Origin: Patescibacteria group bacterium
GTDB taxonomy: Bacteria > Patescibacteriota > Microgenomatia > UBA1400 > MFAQ01
NCBI GenBank assembly: GCA_018819325.1
Contig: JAHJQJ010000054.1
Span: 1 to 9,105, forward strand
DNA: 9,105 nucleotides
Direction of reading: 5' to 3'
In this document: in pieces, positions 6,245-9,105 of the stretch
Layout of the letters: every line of letters begins with the position of its first letter
How positions within the stretch are numbered: position 1 is the stretch's first letter
Program-made: the position numbers and the translations under genes
The notes under the pieces: model-generated
Databases searched by the model: none
Told to the model about the DNA's origin: nothing
What the model saw: the letters and a program-made list of their open reading frames with translations, nothing else

Positions 6245-8914
6245 TTGATTCTTAAAATAACGAAAAGTTTTACACAATATCCTAAGGAGGGAATTAGTCT
6301 TTCCACAATTGCAGATAGAGCTTTCAAACAATACCAAAACGCTTTCAAGCAGAAGGAATCAGATGATGAACCTACGATTCGAAAGAATATTTGGCGCGCA
6401 CTTTATAGAGAATTTTTGACCGATGAACAACGGCTTTCTCTTGAAGGTGTTGGTTTGATTCGATGGTCAATCAATTGGCCAAATTGGTTCAAAATCCCCG
6501 AAATATTTAAAAGTCCACCTTGGTCGCTAACCGAACAAGAAGCATATGATGTGGTATTTATCCTTTTAAATTCTATGAGAACTGACATGGCAGCCGAGCT
6601 TCAAACCGAAAAAGGTGTTTCCTTGAATTGGGGTGACTTGGGGCTTCAGACATCACAGAGGTGTATATCATCAGTTGAAAATGGCAGATTGAGATTTGGA
6701 GAGCGAAAATGGGCTGGCGTAACAGGGAAAAGGATTAAGTTTTTAATAAAGCTTCTTTCTTCCCTTCCAAAAGAAGAAGCTGCGAAGCAGGCAGTGAATA
6801 CCTTAAGAACTATATGGGATACTCTCCGGATATGTGACGAAAAGGCTAGCTTATCCCATAATCGTCTATTATTTTCTATAGGTGACTCAAGGAGGATTAA
6901 TCCAGATTGGTGGAGAATCCACCTCATTAAGGATAACGATAGTACTTTTCAGTGTGAAATCTGTGGCCGTCTTCAAGCAATTTCTGTTCGTACTGTCTGT
7001 TCAAGGCATCATTGTTCAGGTAGCCTCAAAGAAATTCGTGCAGGAGACCTCAATGCAAATCACTATCGGCTACTTTACAAGGCGGATTTACCAGATTCAC
7101 TACGTGTGGAAGAGCATACGGCGCAGCTTGATAAGGAAAAGGCTAGAGAATTTCAGAGAGAATTTAAGGATGGAAAGATTCATGTGTTGAGTTGCTCTAC
7201 AACCTTTGAGCTGGGTGTGGATTTAGGTAATCTTGACACCATCTTTCTTCGCAATGTTCCTCCGGAAGCGTTCAACTATACCCAGCGTGTTGGTAGAGCT
7301 GGACGCCGAAGTGGCTATCCCGGATTTGCTATCACATATTGTCGACGAGGACCTCATGATCTCTATCATTTTTCTGAACCTCAACGGATGCTTAAAGGTC
7401 GAATTCGTCCCCCTGTCATTAGTTTACAAAATGAGAAAATCATTGCAAGGCATATTGTTGCAATGGCAATGTCTGCTTTCTTCCGAGCATTTCCTGAAAG
7501 ATTTAAAAGCGTTGAAAGTCTTTTTAAGAATTTGGTTAATCCATCAGGTGTTGCCGACTTCAAATTATTTCTTGAGCAGTGCCAAATAAATATCAAAAGA
7601 TCTTTACGTGCCGTTGTTCCAGCCGATATGATTGATAAAATGGGCTTGCAAAATAAAAGCTGGATCGACAAAATTTCTGGGGAAGAAAGTCGGTTTTCTC
7701 TTGCTGAAGCAGAGATTTCAAATGATTACCGGGCTGTGAGGGATCTTGAGGTAATGGCTGTAGGCAAAGAAGATTATGATACCGCTAAGTGGGCTAAGGA
7801 ACGAGCTAAACATGTTATAGGGGAGAGAGTCCTTGATTTTATCTCTCGAAAAGCCGTGATTCCTAAATATGGATTTCCTGTTGATGTTGTTGAGCTGGAT
7901 GCACAACAAACACGTCGGAGTGATAGTTTTGCAGTATCGTTGCAAAGAGATTTAAGCATTGCAATAGCCGAGTTTGCACCTACAAGCAAATTAGTTGCAA
8001 ATAAGAAAGAGTGGACTTCTTATGGGCTTAAAAGAGTTGTTGGGAAGGAATGGGATCGCTGGTGGTATGCAAGATGTATCGTACACAATCGATTTGAGCG
8101 TAAACCGTATCGGAGGGAAAAACAACATCCATTTTCTGATAGATGTTGCGATCGGATGGTATTTACTCAATATATCGATCCAAAATTTGGTTTTGTGACG
8201 AGTCGGGATAAACCAAAGGATCCAAAAGCACGAGCGTCTAGGGTTTTTACCACCCGGCCATATTTCGCCAGTTTTAAGGGTAAACAAGGCGATAATATTG
8301 ATCATGGTGTTATCAGTTTAACAACAGTATCGCCAGGTTATTTGGTTGTGCTTTGCGAGGGGCGACGAGGAGAAGGATTTTACGTCTGTAGTGTGTGCGG
8401 CGCTGGATTTAGGAAATATAAAAGTCCTCACGATACACCGCTCGGTCAAGATTGCAATGGAATGCTTGAACAGGTTTCTCTTGGGCATGAATTTGTGACT
8501 GATGTTCTCAAACTTCAGTTTCATCTCGAGCCCGAAGATGGGATAGAGCCCATTTGGTTTGCGCATTCGCTTGCCTATGCTCTGGTTGAGGGGGCTGCGG
8601 AGGTTTTAGAGGTTCCATCTACTGATTTGAGTGCAACGGTGGCGCATAGTGAGCAGGACATCATACCTCCAATTATTCTTTATGACAACGTGCCGGGAGG
8701 CGCGGGGCTTGTTGCTCGACTTCTCAAAAATGAAAAAGATTTTACGGCTTGTTTAAATACTGCCCGGGCTAGAGTTAGTGGTAATTGTGGTTGTGCCGAA
8801 AGTACAAGTTGTTATGGATGTTTAAGGAGTTATAGAAACCAATTTGCTCACCAGTATCTTAATCGTGGTGCAGCGTATCGGTATTTAGGCGCAATAATTT
8901 CTCAATGGAAATAG
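6245..8914 (+). CDS. C-terminal part of the split helicase: RecA lobe 2 and DUF1998/MZB domain
   Basis: The first possible initiator after the amber is TTG 6245. No Shine-Dalgarno precedes it, and family sequence already runs from 6206, so it is probably not an authentic start. In local numbering (889 residues): a helical insertion to about 225; a zinc cluster C237/C240/C252/C257; RLLYKADL at 275; EEHTAQLDKEKAREF at 289-303; motif V LSCSTTFELGVDLG at 315-328; motif VI YTQRVGRAGRRSG at 345-357 with the arginine fingers R351 and R354; and FLRNVPPEAFNY between them. The C-terminal third has C715/C718/C737, the LYDNVPGGAG signature (812-821) typical of DUF1998, and a four-cysteine MZB site C848-x-C850-x5-C856-x2-C859. 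In MrfA this zinc site is required for function. All key residues are intact, so the 3' half has not obviously decayed beyond the stop. Confidence 0.75.
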   Translation: MILKITKSFTQYPKEGISLSTIADRAFKQYQNAFKQKESDDEPTIRKNIWRALYREFLTDEQRLSLEGVGLIRWSINWPNWFKIPEIFKSPPWSLTEQEAYDVVFILLNSMRTDMAAELQTEKGVSLNWGDLGLQTSQRCISSVENGRLRFGERKWAGVTGKRIKFLIKLLSSLPKEEAAKQAVNTLRTIWDTLRICDEKASLSHNRLLFSIGDSRRINPDWWRIHLIKDNDSTFQCEICGRLQAISVRTVCSRHHCSGSLKEIRAGDLNANHYRLLYKADLPDSLRVEEHTAQLDKEKAREFQREFKDGKIHVLSCSTTFELGVDLGNLDTIFLRNVPPEAFNYTQRVGRAGRRSGYPGFAITYCRRGPHDLYHFSEPQRMLKGRIRPPVISLQNEKIIARHIVAMAMSAFFRAFPERFKSVESLFKNLVNPSGVADFKLFLEQCQINIKRSLRAVVPADMIDKMGLQNKSWIDKISGEESRFSLAEAEISNDYRAVRDLEVMAVGKEDYDTAKWAKERAKHVIGERVLDFISRKAVIPKYGFPVDVVELDAQQTRRSDSFAVSLQRDLSIAIAEFAPTSKLVANKKEWTSYGLKRVVGKEWDRWWYARCIVHNRFERKPYRREKQHPFSDRCCDRMVFTQYIDPKFGFVTSRDKPKDPKARASRVFTTRPYFASFKGKQGDNIDHGVISLTTVSPGYLVVLCEGRRGEGFYVCSVCGAGFRKYKSPHDTPLGQDCNGMLEQVSLGHEFVTDVLKLQFHLEPEDGIEPIWFAHSLAYALVEGAAEVLEVPSTDLSATVAHSEQDIIPPIILYDNVPGGAGLVARLLKNEKDFTACLNTARARVSGNCGCAESTSCYGCLRSYRNQFAHQYLNRGAAYRYLGAIISQWK

Positions 8915-8926
8915 CATAGTATAGAA

Positions 8927-8947
8927 AAGATGGTCAACGGCCATTTT
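8927..8947 (+). other. Short hairpin just after the helicase stop
   Basis: AAGATGG (8927-8933) can pair with CCATTTT (8941-8947), including one G-T pair, around the loop TCAACGG. The T run forms part of the 3' arm and is followed by CCGCG, so it is a poor intrinsic terminator. It could be an mRNA 3'-end stabiliser or chance. Confidence 0.25.
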
Positions 8948-8993
8948 CCGCGAAATAAATAGTCACTAACTCATCTTGGACAGTTGTGAAAGG

Positions 8994-9028
8994 TTTTAAG
9001 GGTTAAAATGCCCGGAAACCCTTTAAAA
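8994..9028. repeat. Alternative inverted repeat overlapping the terminator
   Basis: TTTTAAGGGTT (8994-9004) pairs with AACCCTT-T-AAAA (9017-9028) with one bulged T, giving an 11-bp stem around a 12-base loop. It uses the same AACCCTT arm as the candidate terminator, so the two folds are mutually exclusive. The remainder of 8915-9105 shows no credible gene on either strand. Confidence 0.4.
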
Positions 9029-9046
9029 TCAAGGGTTGCGATTTTT
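9017..9046 (+). terminator. Candidate rho-independent terminator downstream of the operon
   Basis: AACCCTT (9017-9023) and AAGGGTT (9031-9037) form a 7-bp stem with a 7-base loop. After four more bases comes TTTTT (9042-9046). The gap between stem and T run is longer than ideal, so termination may be partial. It is the best terminator candidate after the operon. Its 5' arm can alternatively pair with an upstream AAGGGTT (8998-9004). Confidence 0.35.
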
Positions 9047-9105
9047 GGCGGCTCAAAATGTAGTGCCACAGGATAAGAGAATATTTGAAATAACTATTGA
9101 CATTG

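Larger units (their letters stand above)
4259..8914 (+). pseudogene. YprA/MrfA-family SF2 helicase with DUF1998/MZB domain, interrupted by an in-frame TAG
   Basis: Reading through the TAG at 6203-6205 gives one continuous frame of 1551 codons plus stop. It contains all helicase parts in order: Q motif (Q90), Walker A (107-114), DEAH (253-256), SAT (292-294), a cysteine-rich insertion (490-595), lobe 2 with motifs V (about 977-992) and VI (1007-1019), and a C-terminal DUF1998/MZB zinc domain. This single-chain DEAH + Helicase_C + DUF1998 layout is COG1205 (YprA/MrfA). The length is about twice that of housekeeping MrfA, so it fits the large defence forms such as Druantia DruE better. DISARM splits helicase and DUF1998 between DrmA and DrmB. 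The family is a 3'-5' DNA translocase/helicase group. Codons on both sides of the TAG stay in one frame and match the family, so this is a single point lesion, sequencing error or read-through site, not two genes. TAG is also the natural stop of two genes here, which argues against recoding. Confidence 0.8.

Noticed and set aside
2260..8566. Minus-strand and alternate-frame open stretches of 60-118 codons inside the large genes
   Set aside because: They overlap strongly supported coding sequence, have no ribosome binding sites or recognisable domains, and are explained as frame shadows.

Overview
This window looks like part of a prokaryotic defence island that has been hit by mobile DNA. All substantial genes lie on the + strand with short gaps. 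They encode nucleic-acid-processing enzymes (two helicases, two PD-(D/E)XK-type nuclease domains) and one large protein I do not recognise. The DNA is moderately AT-rich. Start signals and the IS promoter look bacterial, but no ribosomal RNA or housekeeping gene is present, so the host cannot be named. A Gram-negative lineage such as Desulfobacterota is only a guess.

Layout. (1) Positions 1 to about 125 are the end of an insertion sequence whose transposase reads leftward off the window. Its first 12 codons, Shine-Dalgarno, sigma70-type promoter and a long imperfect hairpin are visible. (2) Immediately inside it is the 3' remnant of a large superfamily 1 (AAA_12/Dna2-like) helicase fused to a Vsr-like nuclease domain; its 5' part is missing at the IS junction. 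(3) 845-1996 encodes a RecB/Cas4-like nuclease with an N-terminal membrane helix and a zinc ribbon. (4) 2073-4262 encodes a 729-residue protein with an N-terminal membrane helix, a charged linker and a beta-rich body of unknown function. (5) 4259-8914, overlapping the previous stop by 4 bases (ATGA), is a very large YprA/MrfA-like superfamily 2 helicase with a C-terminal DUF1998/MZB zinc domain. It is the type of helicase at the core of Druantia (DruE), DISARM and Dpd. Its frame is interrupted by one in-frame TAG at 6203-6205. (6) 8915-9105 is non-coding, with nested inverted repeats, a candidate terminator and possibly the edge of another mobile element.

Working model (inference): a multi-gene antiviral system in which a YprA-family helicase works with a membrane-tethered unknown protein and a membrane-tethered Fe-S nuclease, perhaps with the SF1 helicase-nuclease as an adjacent or additional component. 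It resembles the Druantia/DISARM/ARMADA assemblage, but I cannot assign it to a named type. No methyltransferase, PLD nuclease or DpdA homologue is visible. The copy appears to be decaying or inactive: one gene is cut by an IS and the helicase carries an amber codon between its two motor lobes, unless that codon is a sequencing error or is read through.
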